64,000 nt of DNA from Prevotella sp. UBA2711 (GCA_002354095.1 DEKX01000032.1:62001-126000); one strand, 5' to 3'; positions 16,978 to 25,856 are shown, numbered from the stretch's first letter. Made by a program: numbers and translations. The notes: generated by a model not told the origin, from the letters alone.

Positions 16978-18324
16978 ATGACATTAGACGTATTGACCGC
17001 CATCTCGCCTATAGATGGCCGTTATCGGAACAAGACAGAACAGTTGGCAGGATATTTCTCTGAATATGCGCTCATTCGTTACAGAGTGCGTGTGGAGATT
17101 GAGTATTTCATTACTCTTTGTGAGTTGCCCTTGCCCCAGCTGGCAGACTTTGACCATAGCCTTTTCGAGCGTTTGCGCGACATCTATCGCAACTTTACAG
17201 AAGAGCATGCGGCACGCGTGAAGGAAATTGAGAAAACGACCAATCACGACGTGAAGGCTGTGGAGTATTTCATCAAAGAAGAGCTTGACAAGATAGGCGA
17301 TTTTGAGAAATACAAAGAGTTCATCCATTTCGGACTGACATCGCAGGATATTAACAATACCAGTGTACCGCTTTCGATAAAGGAAGCGTTGGAACAAGTG
17401 TATTATCCCATGGTCGAAGAGCTTATTGAGCAGTTGAACGACTATGCAGAGCAGTGGAAGAACGTGCCCATGCTGGCAAAAACGCATGGTCAGCCAGCCT
17501 CTCCAACTCGTTTGGGTAAGGAAGTAATGGTGTATGTTTATCGTCTGGAAGAGCAACTGCGTGGTTTAAAGGATACGCCCATTACCGCTAAGTTCGGTGG
17601 TGCAACAGGCAACTTTAATGCGCATCATGTAGCCTATCCGCAATATGATTGGAGAGAGTTTGGCAATCAGTTTGTAAGTGAGAAGTTGGGCTTGGAACGT
17701 GAGCAATGGACCACTCAGATATCCAACTATGACTGGCTGGGAGCCATCTTTGATGCGATGCGCCGTATCAACACCATTATCATTGATTTGGATCGTGACT
17801 TCTGGATGTATATCTCCATGGAATATTTCAAGCAGAAGATTAAGGCAGGCGAAGTAGGCTCCAGTGCTATGCCTCATAAGGTGAATCCAATCGACTATGA
17901 GAATTCTGAGGGCAACTTAGGTATTGCCAATGCTATTCTGCAATTCCTGGCACAGAAATTGCCGGTTAGTCGCCTGCAGCGTGACTTGACCGACTCTACC
18001 GTGCTCCGCAATGTGGGCGTGCCAATGGGACATGCTATGATTGCAATACAGAGTACACTGAAAGGACTGCGTAAGCTGATACTCAATGAAGAGAAACTGC
18101 AGGAAGATCTTGATAACACTTGGGCAGTAGTGGCTGAGGCTATACAGACTATTCTTCGACGCGAAGCCTATCCTCATCCTTACGAAGCCTTGAAGGCTTT
18201 GACACGTACCAACCAGAAAATGACGCCTGAACTGATACATGACTTTATTAAGGGGCTGGCAGTCAGCGACGAAGTTAAAGAAGAATTAATGGCAATAACG
18301 CCAATGAATTATACAGGAATTTAA
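16978..18324 (+). CDS. purB: Adenylosuccinate lyase
   Basis: Cleaves SAICAR to AICAR and adenylosuccinate to AMP, acting twice in purine synthesis. The 448-residue product carries the fumarase/aspartase-superfamily signature GSSAMPHKVNP (294-304), the N-terminal ISPIDGRYRNKT, the KTHGQPASPTRLGKE segment and HFGLTSQDINNT. The length is that of the E. coli type. It has its own promoter and follows a repeat block that may be regulatory. A 7-bp hairpin with a GTGA loop (18346-18363) lies between its stop and rluB. Confidence 0.95.
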   Translation: MTLDVLTAISPIDGRYRNKTEQLAGYFSEYALIRYRVRVEIEYFITLCELPLPQLADFDHSLFERLRDIYRNFTEEHAARVKEIEKTTNHDVKAVEYFIKEELDKIGDFEKYKEFIHFGLTSQDINNTSVPLSIKEALEQVYYPMVEELIEQLNDYAEQWKNVPMLAKTHGQPASPTRLGKEVMVYVYRLEEQLRGLKDTPITAKFGGATGNFNAHHVAYPQYDWREFGNQFVSEKLGLEREQWTTQISNYDWLGAIFDAMRRINTIIIDLDRDFWMYISMEYFKQKIKAGEVGSSAMPHKVNPIDYENSEGNLGIANAILQFLAQKLPVSRLQRDLTDSTVLRNVGVPMGHAMIAIQSTLKGLRKLILNEEKLQEDLDNTWAVVAEAIQTILRREAYPHPYEALKALTRTNQKMTPELIHDFIKGLAVSDEVKEELMAITPMNYTGI

Positions 18325-18386
18325 AGAAATTATTAACAACACAGAGGGAGCCGTGAGGCTTCCGGCTAACAAGTAAAATTACAATT

Positions 18387-19796
18387 ATGGAATTAGAGAA
18401 CGAAAAGAAGACTGAGGAACAGTCAACAGAACAGAACACCAACCGTGAAGGTTATTCCCACTCAACAAGTGGTTATCAAGGTTACAAACCAGGACGCTCA
18501 CCTCGTCCACGAATTCATCAACAGACACGTCCTTACAATCAGGGTGGCTATAGAAGTCAGAATCAAGACGAAGGAGGTTTCCGTCCGGAAGGCTTTGGTG
18601 CAGGCTTACAGAGCAGTGCGCCACAGCGTCAGCAGGGTGGTTATCGTCCCCGTTTCAATCCAAATAACGGCGAGCAGGGCGGCTATCGTCCTCGCAACAA
18701 TTATCAGCAGGGTGGCTATCAGCCCCGTGGTGGTTATGGTCAGCAGGGCGGCTATGGTCAGCCTCGCCAGCAGGGCGGTTATCGTCCTCGTTACAATCAG
18801 CAGCCAGAAGGTGAGGAGGGTGGATACCAGCCTCGTCAGCAGCGTGGCGGCTATGGTCAGCAGCGCGGTGGTGGTTACGGTCAGCCTCGTGGTGGCTATG
18901 GTCAGCAGCCCCGTGGTGGCTATGGTCAGCAGCGCGGTGGCGGTTACGGTCAGCCTCGCGGTGGCTATCAGCAGAAACCCCGTGGCGGCTATCGTCAGCA
19001 TTCAGCCGACTATGATCCCAATGCAAAGTACAGTTTAAAGAAGCGTATAGAATATAAGGAGGAGAATTACGATCCCAACGAGCCCGTTCGTCTGAATAAG
19101 TTCTTGGCTAATGCAGGTGTTTGCAGCCGTCGAGAGGCTGACGAGTTCATCCAGGCAGGAGTCGTAACGGTAAATGGTCAGGTGGTCACCGAACTGGGTA
19201 CCAAGATCATGCGCACCGATACCGTGATGTTCCACGACGCTCCTGTTACTCCCGAGAAGAAGGTCTATGTGCTGCTTAACAAGCCGAAGGACTATGTCAC
19301 CACCAGTGATGATCCTCAGCAGCGTAAGACTGTCATGGATCTTGTCAAGGGCGCATGTCCAGAGCGCATCTATCCGGTTGGACGCCTTGACCGTAATACA
19401 ACAGGTGTACTTTTGCTTACCAATGATGGAGATATGGCATCTAAGCTCACTCATCCTAAGTATCTGAAAAAGAAGATCTATCATGTTCACCTCGATAAGA
19501 ATGTAACCGCTCACGATATGCAGCAAATTGCCGAAGGTATCATGTTGGATGATGGTGAAATCAAGGCAGATGATGTTCAGTATGCCGATCCTGTTGACAA
19601 GAAGCAGGTGGGTATTGAGATTCACTCAGGTAAGAACCGTATTGTACGCCGAATTTTTGAGAGTCTTGGTTATCGTGTCACGAAACTTGACCGTGTACAG
19701 TTTGCCGGATTGACCAAGAAGAATTTGCGTCGTGGCGATTGGCGTTACCTCACAGAGGAGGAAGTTGACCGTCTGCGTATGGGCGCATACGAATAA
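18387..19796 (+). CDS. rluB: 23S rRNA pseudouridine synthase (RluB/RsuA family) with RGG-rich N-terminus
   Basis: 469 residues. Residues about 25-205 are a low-complexity tract of Gly, Gln, Arg and Tyr with repeated GGY, YRPR, YGQQ and RGG units. From about 234 comes a canonical enzyme: S4 RNA-binding domain (VRLNKFLANAGVCSRREADE) and the pseudouridine synthase domain with catalytic Asp335 in GRLDRNTTG. RsuA-family proteins are usually 230-300 residues, so the head nearly doubles the size. RGG/YGQ tracts elsewhere bind RNA and can phase-separate; that role here is inference. The encoding DNA (18610-18990) is itself internally repetitive. Confidence 0.9.
   Translation: MELENEKKTEEQSTEQNTNREGYSHSTSGYQGYKPGRSPRPRIHQQTRPYNQGGYRSQNQDEGGFRPEGFGAGLQSSAPQRQQGGYRPRFNPNNGEQGGYRPRNNYQQGGYQPRGGYGQQGGYGQPRQQGGYRPRYNQQPEGEEGGYQPRQQRGGYGQQRGGGYGQPRGGYGQQPRGGYGQQRGGGYGQPRGGYQQKPRGGYRQHSADYDPNAKYSLKKRIEYKEENYDPNEPVRLNKFLANAGVCSRREADEFIQAGVVTVNGQVVTELGTKIMRTDTVMFHDAPVTPEKKVYVLLNKPKDYVTTSDDPQQRKTVMDLVKGACPERIYPVGRLDRNTTGVLLLTNDGDMASKLTHPKYLKKKIYHVHLDKNVTAHDMQQIAEGIMLDDGEIKADDVQYADPVDKKQVGIEIHSGKNRIVRRIFESLGYRVTKLDRVQFAGLTKKNLRRGDWRYLTEEEVDRLRMGAYE
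18610..18990 (+). repeat. Imperfect coding repeats for the GGY/RGG tract of rluB
   Basis: Variants of GGTGGCTATGGTCAGCAG recur many times, for example around 18728, 18845, 18890 and 18915. They encode alternating GGYGQQ, GGYRPR and RGGGYGQP units. Unit lengths are multiples of three, so slippage would change the number of units without breaking the frame. Confidence 0.7.
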
Positions 19797-19801
19797 TTCA
19801 C

Positions 19802-19822
19802 AGTTTAGAGTTCATAGTTCAT
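19802..19822 (+). repeat. Heptanucleotide repeat before asnS
   Basis: AGTTCAT occurs twice in tandem (19809-19815 and 19816-19822), preceded by a degenerate AGTTTAG. The run fills the leader between the rluB stop and the asnS ATG at 19827. Confidence 0.5.
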
Positions 19823-19826
19823 AGAT

Positions 19827-21266
19827 ATGAAAAGAACAAAAATAATTGACGTACTGCAGTGTACGGAATATGGAAAAGAAGTTTGTGTAAAGGGATGGGT
19901 ACGTACCCACCGCTCTTCGAAGGCAGTCGACTTTATCGCCATGAACGATGGTTCGACCATCAAGAATGTCCAGATAGTCGTTGATCCTGCAAAATTCGAT
20001 GAGGAATTGTTGAAGCAGATTACCACAGGAGCTTGTATCTGTGCTGTCGGTACTTTGGTAGAAAGTCAGGGCGCAGGTCAGAGCAGTGAGATTCAGGCTA
20101 CAAGTCTGGAACTCTATGGTGCTTGCGACAATACTTATCCTATGCAGAAGAAAGGACAGTCGTTTGAGGTTATGCGTAAGAATGCGCACATGCGTCTGCG
20201 CACCAACACCTTCGGAGCCGTCATGCGTATTCGCCATAATATGGCAATGGCTATCCACACCTATTTCCACGAGCATGGATTTTTCTATTTCCATACCCCG
20301 CTGATAACAGCCAGTGACTGTGAGGGAGCTGGTAACATGTTCCAGGTAACAACCAAGAATCTCTATGATTTGAAAAAGGATGAACAAGGAAAGATTATTT
20401 ATGATGATGATTTCTTTGGTGAGCAAACATCTTTGACGGTATCTGGACAGTTGGAAGGCGAGTTAGGTGCTACTGCATTGGGATCTATTTATACCTTTGG
20501 TCCTACGTTTCGAGCAGAAAATTCTAATACTCCACGCCACCTGGCTGAGTTCTGGATGGTTGAGCCTGAAGTAGCTTTCCTTGATCAGGATGAGCTGATG
20601 GACTTGGAGGAAGACTTCATTAAGTATTGTGTGCGCTGGGCACTCGACAATTGTAAGGACGATCTTGCTTTCCTCAATCAGATGATCGACAAAACGTTGA
20701 TAGCTCGCCTTGAGGGGGTATTGAAAGAAACCTTTGTCCGTCTGCCTTATACGGAGGGTATCAACATCCTGCAAGAAGCCATTAAGAATGGTAAGAAGTT
20801 TGAATTCCCCTGCAACTGGGGCGATGATTTGGCTTCGGAACACGAGCGCTACCTTGTTGAGGAACACTTCAAGAAACCTGTTATCATGACCGACTATCCA
20901 CGTGCGTTCAAATCGTTCTATATGAAGCAGAACGAGGAAACTGCCGATGGTGGCTCTGTTGGCTACAAGGGTGCTGTAGCTCCTGGACCAACCATGCAGG
21001 GTACGGATGTGTTGTTCCCCCAGATAGGTGAAATTATTGGCGGATCTGTCCGTGAAGAGAGCTACGACAAGCTGATGGGCGAGATTAAGCGTCGCGATAT
21101 GGATATGACACACCTGTGGTGGTATATTGATACCCGTCGTTGGGGTTCATGCCCACACGCTGGTTTCGGACTGGGCTTCGAACGCCTTATCCTGTTTGTT
21201 ACGGGAATGCAGAACATCCGCGATGTCATTCCATTCCCACGTACACCAAAGAGTGCAGAATTCTAA
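19827..21266 (+). CDS. asnS: Asparaginyl-tRNA synthetase
   Basis: Class IIb aminoacyl-tRNA synthetase. It has an N-terminal OB-fold anticodon-binding domain (about 15-110, VCVKGWVRTHRSSKAVDFIAMNDG). The catalytic core carries motif 2 in FGPTFRAENSNTPRHLAEFWM and motif 3 in GFGLGFERLILFVTGMQNIRD. 479 residues, usual for AsnRS. The three-residue spacing and the SNTPRHLAEF context favour Asn over Asp. The stop overlaps by 4 bp the stop of the convergent S1-domain gene, leaving no room for a terminator. A short heptamer repeat lies just ahead of its start. Confidence 0.95.
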   Translation: MKRTKIIDVLQCTEYGKEVCVKGWVRTHRSSKAVDFIAMNDGSTIKNVQIVVDPAKFDEELLKQITTGACICAVGTLVESQGAGQSSEIQATSLELYGACDNTYPMQKKGQSFEVMRKNAHMRLRTNTFGAVMRIRHNMAMAIHTYFHEHGFFYFHTPLITASDCEGAGNMFQVTTKNLYDLKKDEQGKIIYDDDFFGEQTSLTVSGQLEGELGATALGSIYTFGPTFRAENSNTPRHLAEFWMVEPEVAFLDQDELMDLEEDFIKYCVRWALDNCKDDLAFLNQMIDKTLIARLEGVLKETFVRLPYTEGINILQEAIKNGKKFEFPCNWGDDLASEHERYLVEEHFKKPVIMTDYPRAFKSFYMKQNEETADGGSVGYKGAVAPGPTMQGTDVLFPQIGEIIGGSVREESYDKLMGEIKRRDMDMTHLWWYIDTRRWGSCPHAGFGLGFERLILFVTGMQNIRDVIPFPRTPKSAEF

Positions 21267-21883
21267 ACGAGGGTGATACCCTCATCGGAAATAGTAATCA
21301 GTCGGCGTCGGTAAAGGTCGCCGACTGCTTTTTTATATATCTTTTTGGAAACTCCAAAACGCAGAGCGATTTCCTCAGAAGGGCTCTTGTCGCCTAAGTC
21401 GCACTGCCCGTGCTCTTGCAGATAGCGCAAAAGTTCTTCGGAGAAGTCAAGCGCACGCTGGTAACCGTCATGTTTCTGATAGCGCTCTACCTTGGCTGTA
21501 GCCATCAATCGGTGGGTCTTCTCATCCTCCATGACATATACATAATAGCGCTGTCCTTTCTGCATACGCTGTTTTTGTTCGCGGAAAGGACAGAATAAGT
21601 CTTTCATCAGTCCCCAATTCAGAAATGCGCCATATTCGTTTGTCCATGCACATTCCAACCAAGCGAATTCTCCTACTTTAGCCAGAGGCTTCTCTGTGGT
21701 TGCAATGAGTTTTTCGTCTTGGTCGAGATAGATGAAAACTTCAATTTCATCTCCGATTCTGACGCCTTGGGGGACATAGCGTTTGGGCAGCAAAATATCA
21801 CCCTCGTCGTCTCCGTCCAGATAAAGTCCGAAATCTACGCGTTTGACGATGCGCAGCGTATTATAATCACCGAGTTTAATCAT
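21263..21883 (-). CDS. CvfB-like S1-domain RNA-binding protein (short form)
   Basis: 206 residues. Two N-terminal S1-like folds are visible (about 1-65, VKRVDFGLYLDGDDEGDILLPKRYVP; and about 66-140, GAFLNWGLMKDLFCPFREQ), then a C-terminal winged helix (about 150-206, DKSPSEEIALRFGVSKKIYKKAVGDLYRRRLI). Family members I know from Bacteroidetes and Firmicutes (CvfB/YitL) are about 275-285 residues with a further S1 domain before the winged helix; here that segment is absent and the join is in frame. The start codon lies 8 bp inside the end of the upstream lolD gene, so the two are co-transcribed. Confidence 0.8.
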   Translation of the reverse strand: MIKLGDYNTLRIVKRVDFGLYLDGDDEGDILLPKRYVPQGVRIGDEIEVFIYLDQDEKLIATTEKPLAKVGEFAWLECAWTNEYGAFLNWGLMKDLFCPFREQKQRMQKGQRYYVYVMEDEKTHRLMATAKVERYQKHDGYQRALDFSEELLRYLQEHGQCDLGDKSPSEEIALRFGVSKKIYKKAVGDLYRRRLITISDEGITLV

Positions 21884-22553
21884 TTTCTGTTACAGTAGTC
21901 AGGTTTTCTAATAGTCCGTCGCGCATGTGGATCGTGCGGTCGGTAACATTGGCAAGCTGTTCGTCGTGAGTCACAATTACAAAAGTTTGTCCGAACTTGT
22001 CGCGTAGATCGAAGAAGAGTTGATGCAGTTCCTCCTTGTTCTTTGAGTCGAGCGAACCGCTTGGTTCATCAGCCAGAATGACTGCCGGTTGGTTGATGAG
22101 GGCTCGCGCCACGGCCACTCTTTGCTTCTCACCACCGCTTAATTCATTAGGCTTATGATTTGCTCGCTCGCTGAGTCCCATGAAGTCAAGTAGGTTGAGA
22201 GCCCGTTGCTTGGCTTCACGTTGCGAGGTTCCTGCTATATAAGCTGGTATCATGATGTTTTCAAGGGCTGTAAATTCTGGCAGCAGCTGGTGGAATTGGA
22301 ATACAAAACCGATATGCTGATTGCGGAAGTCAGCAAGTTTCTTCTGTGACAGGCGTGTCACGTCGATATTGTCAATGAATACCGAACCGCTGTCAGGGTG
22401 GGAGAGTGTCCCCATAATTTGCAAAAGGGTAGTCTTTCCAGCACCACTTGGACCTACTATGCTGACAATCTCACCTTTCTCTATCAGGAGATTGATGCCT
22501 TTCAGAACTTGCAGCGAACCAAAACTCTTGGTGATATTTTCGATTCTTATCAT
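21876..22553 (-). CDS. lolD: LolD-type ABC transporter ATP-binding protein
   Basis: 225 residues with Walker A GPSGAGKTT (34-42), signature LSGGEKQRVAVARAL (138-152), Walker B VILADEPSGSLD (158-169) and an H-loop in VTHDE. It belongs to the MacB/LolD/FtsE ATPase class, which drives lipoprotein release or other mechanotransmission exporters from the inner membrane. No permease is adjacent. It overlaps its neighbours by 4 and 8 bp and is co-transcribed with an antiporter. LolD is the best guess by similarity, but the partner must be encoded elsewhere. Confidence 0.8.
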   Translation of the reverse strand: MIRIENITKSFGSLQVLKGINLLIEKGEIVSIVGPSGAGKTTLLQIMGTLSHPDSGSVFIDNIDVTRLSQKKLADFRNQHIGFVFQFHQLLPEFTALENIMIPAYIAGTSQREAKQRALNLLDFMGLSERANHKPNELSGGEKQRVAVARALINQPAVILADEPSGSLDSKNKEELHQLFFDLRDKFGQTFVIVTHDEQLANVTDRTIHMRDGLLENLTTVTEND

Positions 22554-24685
22554 ATACTTCTTCTAAATCTTTCTAACTTCCTTAAAATATAGTCGTAGAT
22601 GCTACTCTCCTCCTGGTGCTGAGCTTCCGTAAACGTCATACGCTCGTCCTTATGTTCACCATACTGGTCAGGGAAGATAATCATGAGATTCTTGCCCGCG
22701 AAGTGCTTCATCAGTTCGTTAGGCAGTCGTTCGAGAGCATTCTTGTAGGAGATAGTGCCCTTACGGGCTGTAATCACAACAAACAAGTGGTCTTCCTTGA
22801 TGGTTTCGGCTATTTGCGGTAACTCATTCCAATGCGCCATGAAGGTATATTCGGCGCGGACCCCATGATGCAGATTGTTAATAAATTCCCGAATCAGTTC
22901 CAGACTCTCGTTACGGCCATGAAATTGGATGCGACAATCCAGATTCTCAGCCAAACGGCTCAGGCGTTCCAGCCATCGGTGAAAGCCTGGTTCGAATTCT
23001 GCCCGTGAAGGTACTACCACCTGAATGCGTCGCAACGTGTTGAGCGGTTGTACAAAACGGCTCAGGATAATCTGGCGGTTCAGTCCATTGTATAAACTCT
23101 GAATGAAATCGCCCCAGAACTTGGGGTTCACTTCTGTATGGACATGCATACCCATAATAATTTCAGAACCCGAATATTCGCGGAATGCATGCTTGATACC
23201 ATTAGCGATATTGGTGGCTAAGCGCACCTGCTTTTGTATCTTTACCTCACTGGCACTGGCCTGCTGTTCCAATCGCTCCAGCAGTCGCAGTCCTTTCTCC
23301 CTGTTGGCAGGGGCATTGCTGTCATCATATACCACATTAAGAGCGACGAGGCCGCGGTTCAGTTTCTGATTGCGCACCATGATGGCCAATTCCAGTAATT
23401 GAGGCGCAATCTCAGGATATTTCACGCAGAGCAGAATCTTCTCGTCATCATTCTTTTGACTGCTGGCAGACAGTTGTTGGCTGTTCCCTTTCAGTACAAT
23501 TTGCTGAGCAGCGTGAGCTGTCATCAGCGAACTGATGACACAAGTTACCAAAATCATGATAACTACACCGTTCAGAATCTCGTCATTGATCAGGTAAGTG
23601 CCAGGCGTGACCTCCAGTCGCATACCAACCATCACTATCGCGATACCTCCGGCGGCATGGGCACTCGTCAGTCCGAACATCATGTGTCCTGCCGATTTAG
23701 GCAGTCGGAACAACAGGCTCGATACATAAGCAGCCACGGCTTTACCGAAAGTGCCGAAGAAAACGATCAGTGCTACAATCCACACCATGTGCCAACTGGT
23801 AAATAACGAAGATATACGGATAAGCATACCTACACCAATCAAGAAGTAGGGAATGAACAAAGCATTACCAATGAACTCTATACGGTTCATCAAGGGCGAT
23901 ACATGCGGGATATAGCGGTTCAGAATCAAACCGGAGATGAAAGCTCCCACGATACCTTCCACACCAGCAGCCTCAGACGCTGCGGCACTGAGGAACATCA
24001 CAGACAGGACGAATATAAACTGCATCACCTGGTCAGAATAGCGGCGCAGGAAGTAACGGGTCAACCGAGGGATAATAAGAATGCATGCGGCTATGAAACC
24101 ACAGAACTTTAAGAGGAAAAATAACCAGAACCAAACATTTGTGTTTTCTTCATGTGAGGCGACCAAAGCTGCCAACATTACCAAGGAAAGGAATAATGAC
24201 AACATCGATGCCCCCACACTCAGCATGACGCTGGAGTCGCGTTGCAATCCGTAGCGTCCTACTATCGGATAGGCTATCAGTGTGTTCGAAGCCATGATAC
24301 ATCCCAGTAAGAACGAAGCCTGTGGACTGTAATTCAGGAGCCAGCTGGCCATGACGAATGTTAGGACGAACGGTATCAGGAAGGATAATAGTCCGAAAAT
24401 AAGTATTCTTTTAGAACTTTTCTTCACGCTTTCCAAATCCATCTCCAGTCCTGCTAAGAACATGATGTAAAGCAGTCCTACCCTGCCAAAAAGTTCGAAG
24501 GATGAGTCGCGCTCCAGAATATTCAGTCCGTATTTGCCTATCAGCATACCTGCCAACACCATTCCGATAATATGTGGAATACGTAGTTTACCCATGATGA
24601 TTGGGGCAAACAGGATAGTCAGCAGCACGACGAAGAAAATCAGCGTCGGGTCAGTGATGGGGAAATATGTAGCTAAAAATGTCAT
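22550..24685 (-). CDS. Cation:proton antiporter (CPA2/KefB-like) with C-terminal Usp-like domain
   Basis: 711 residues. About 12 membrane segments fill residues 1-390, starting with DPTLIFFVVLLTILFAPIIMG and containing LRIPHIIGMVLAGMLIGKYGLN, typical of the Na+/H+ exchanger (CPA2) fold. Residues about 410-711 are soluble and resemble universal-stress-protein alpha/beta units, replacing the RCK domain of true KefB/C. It probably exchanges Na+ or K+ for protons under control of a cytoplasmic nucleotide-binding domain (inference). Its promoter -7 box ends 8 bp before the ATG, which suggests a leaderless mRNA. Confidence 0.85.
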   Translation of the reverse strand: MTFLATYFPITDPTLIFFVVLLTILFAPIIMGKLRIPHIIGMVLAGMLIGKYGLNILERDSSFELFGRVGLLYIMFLAGLEMDLESVKKSSKRILIFGLLSFLIPFVLTFVMASWLLNYSPQASFLLGCIMASNTLIAYPIVGRYGLQRDSSVMLSVGASMLSLFLSLVMLAALVASHEENTNVWFWLFFLLKFCGFIAACILIIPRLTRYFLRRYSDQVMQFIFVLSVMFLSAAASEAAGVEGIVGAFISGLILNRYIPHVSPLMNRIEFIGNALFIPYFLIGVGMLIRISSLFTSWHMVWIVALIVFFGTFGKAVAAYVSSLLFRLPKSAGHMMFGLTSAHAAGGIAIVMVGMRLEVTPGTYLINDEILNGVVIMILVTCVISSLMTAHAAQQIVLKGNSQQLSASSQKNDDEKILLCVKYPEIAPQLLELAIMVRNQKLNRGLVALNVVYDDSNAPANREKGLRLLERLEQQASASEVKIQKQVRLATNIANGIKHAFREYSGSEIIMGMHVHTEVNPKFWGDFIQSLYNGLNRQIILSRFVQPLNTLRRIQVVVPSRAEFEPGFHRWLERLSRLAENLDCRIQFHGRNESLELIREFINNLHHGVRAEYTFMAHWNELPQIAETIKEDHLFVVITARKGTISYKNALERLPNELMKHFAGKNLMIIFPDQYGEHKDERMTFTEAQHQEESSIYDYILRKLERFRRSI

Positions 24686-24693
24686 ATTGTTTG

Positions 24694-24701
24694 CAAAGAT
24701 A
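24694..24701 (-). promoter_or_regulatory. -7 element of the antiporter operon, 8 bp from the ATG
   Basis: On the minus strand TATCTTTG is followed by CAAACAAT and the ATG. Transcription starting 3-8 bases after the element would leave a leader of 0-5 bases. No convincing -33 box is seen. Confidence 0.5.
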
Positions 24702-24744
24702 CTAATTTTTTAGCATGGATGACATGGATTACGCGGATTTTTTG

Positions 24745-24752
24745 TAATTTTG
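24745..24752 (+). promoter_or_regulatory. Probable -7 element of asd
   Basis: TAATTTTG, 35 bp before the ATG at 24788; divergent from the antiporter promoter. The -33 box is weak. Confidence 0.5.
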
Positions 24753-24787
24753 CAGCCAAAATTGATGTTTTAATAAGAAAAAGAAAG

Positions 24788-25801
24788 ATGAAAGTAGCTA
24801 TCGTGGGTGCCTCAGGTGCCGTGGGTCAGGAGTTTTTGAGAATCCTCGACCAGAGAAATTTTCCGATGGACGAACTTGTTCTGTTTGGTTCAGAACGCAG
24901 TGCTGGCAGCAAATATACATTCCGTGGCAAGGAGCTGACAGTGAAGTTACTCCAACACAACGACGACTTTAAGGATATTGATATTGCCTTCACCTCTGCT
25001 GGGGCAGGAACGTCTAAGGAGTTCGCTGAGACCATTACAAAGTATGGCTGTGTGATGATAGATAACAGTTCTGCTTTCCGTATGGACGATGATGTGCCCT
25101 TGGTTGTGCCCGAATGCAATGCTGCCGATGCTTTGAACCGTCCGCGTGGTATCATTGCCAACCCCAACTGTACAACCATCATGATGGTTGTGGTATTGCA
25201 GCCATTGGAGCAATTGTCGCATATTAAGCGCATCCATGTCAGCTCTTATCAGAGTGCTTCTGGTGCCGGTGCCGCTGCTATGGCCGAATTGCAACAGCAG
25301 TATAAGGAAATGGTAGAGGAGGGCGAAGTTAAAACGATTAAGAAATTCCCTCATCAGTTAGCATATAACGTCATCCCTCAGATTGATGTTTTCCAGCCTA
25401 ATGGTTACACCAAGGAGGAGATGAAAATGTATAACGAGACACAGAAGATTATGCATACCGATGCCAAGTGTTCGGCTATGTGTGTGCGTGTCAGTTCTTT
25501 ACGTTCTCATTCCGAGAGTGTATGGATTGAGACCGAGCGCCCACTGAGTGTTGAGGAGGCCCAGAAGGCTATTGCCGCAGCTCCTGGTTGCACATTGGTT
25601 GACGACCCTGCCAATCTCGTTTACCCCATGCCTTTGGAGACAGCAGGTAAGGACGATGTCTATGTAGGTCGTGTCCGTAAGGATCTCTCCGATGAGAACG
25701 GTTTGACTTTCTGGCTTTCAGGCGACCAGATTCGCAAGGGTGCTGCCCTGAATGCCGTCCAGATTGGCGAATACTTGATTAAGGTAGGTAATGTGAAGTA
25801 A
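24788..25801 (+). CDS. asd: Aspartate-semialdehyde dehydrogenase
   Basis: NADPH-dependent reduction of aspartyl phosphate, leading to lysine/diaminopimelate, threonine and methionine. The 337-residue product shows the nucleotide motif GASGAVGQ (7-14), catalytic Cys128 in NPNCTT, and Arg238/His240 in SLRSHSES. An upstream in-frame ATG (24719) would give a 23-residue extension across the promoter, so 24788, giving MKVAIVGASG, is preferred. Together with ddh about 9 kb away it covers two steps of the dehydrogenase route to meso-diaminopimelate. Confidence 0.95.
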   Translation: MKVAIVGASGAVGQEFLRILDQRNFPMDELVLFGSERSAGSKYTFRGKELTVKLLQHNDDFKDIDIAFTSAGAGTSKEFAETITKYGCVMIDNSSAFRMDDDVPLVVPECNAADALNRPRGIIANPNCTTIMMVVVLQPLEQLSHIKRIHVSSYQSASGAGAAAMAELQQQYKEMVEEGEVKTIKKFPHQLAYNVIPQIDVFQPNGYTKEEMKMYNETQKIMHTDAKCSAMCVRVSSLRSHSESVWIETERPLSVEEAQKAIAAAPGCTLVDDPANLVYPMPLETAGKDDVYVGRVRKDLSDENGLTFWLSGDQIRKGAALNAVQIGEYLIKVGNVK

Positions 25802-25820
25802 AAGAACAAATGATAAATGT

Positions 25821-25856
25821 AAAAAGCGGAAGCCCTTATAGGTTTCCGCTTTTTTG
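25821..25856. terminator. Bidirectional terminator between asd and tRNA-Val(GAC)
   Basis: AAAAGCGGAAGCC pairs with GGTTTCCGCTTTT around a CTTATA loop; 13 bp with one wobble. Six T follow on the plus strand and an A run precedes it, so it can also stop transcription of the tRNA genes on the minus strand. Confidence 0.85.

Noticed and set aside
18606..19001. Open frames on both strands through the rluB repeat tract
   Set aside because: They are Thr/Ala/Leu- or His/Asp/Ala-rich shadows produced by the GGT/CAG-type repeats, not genes.
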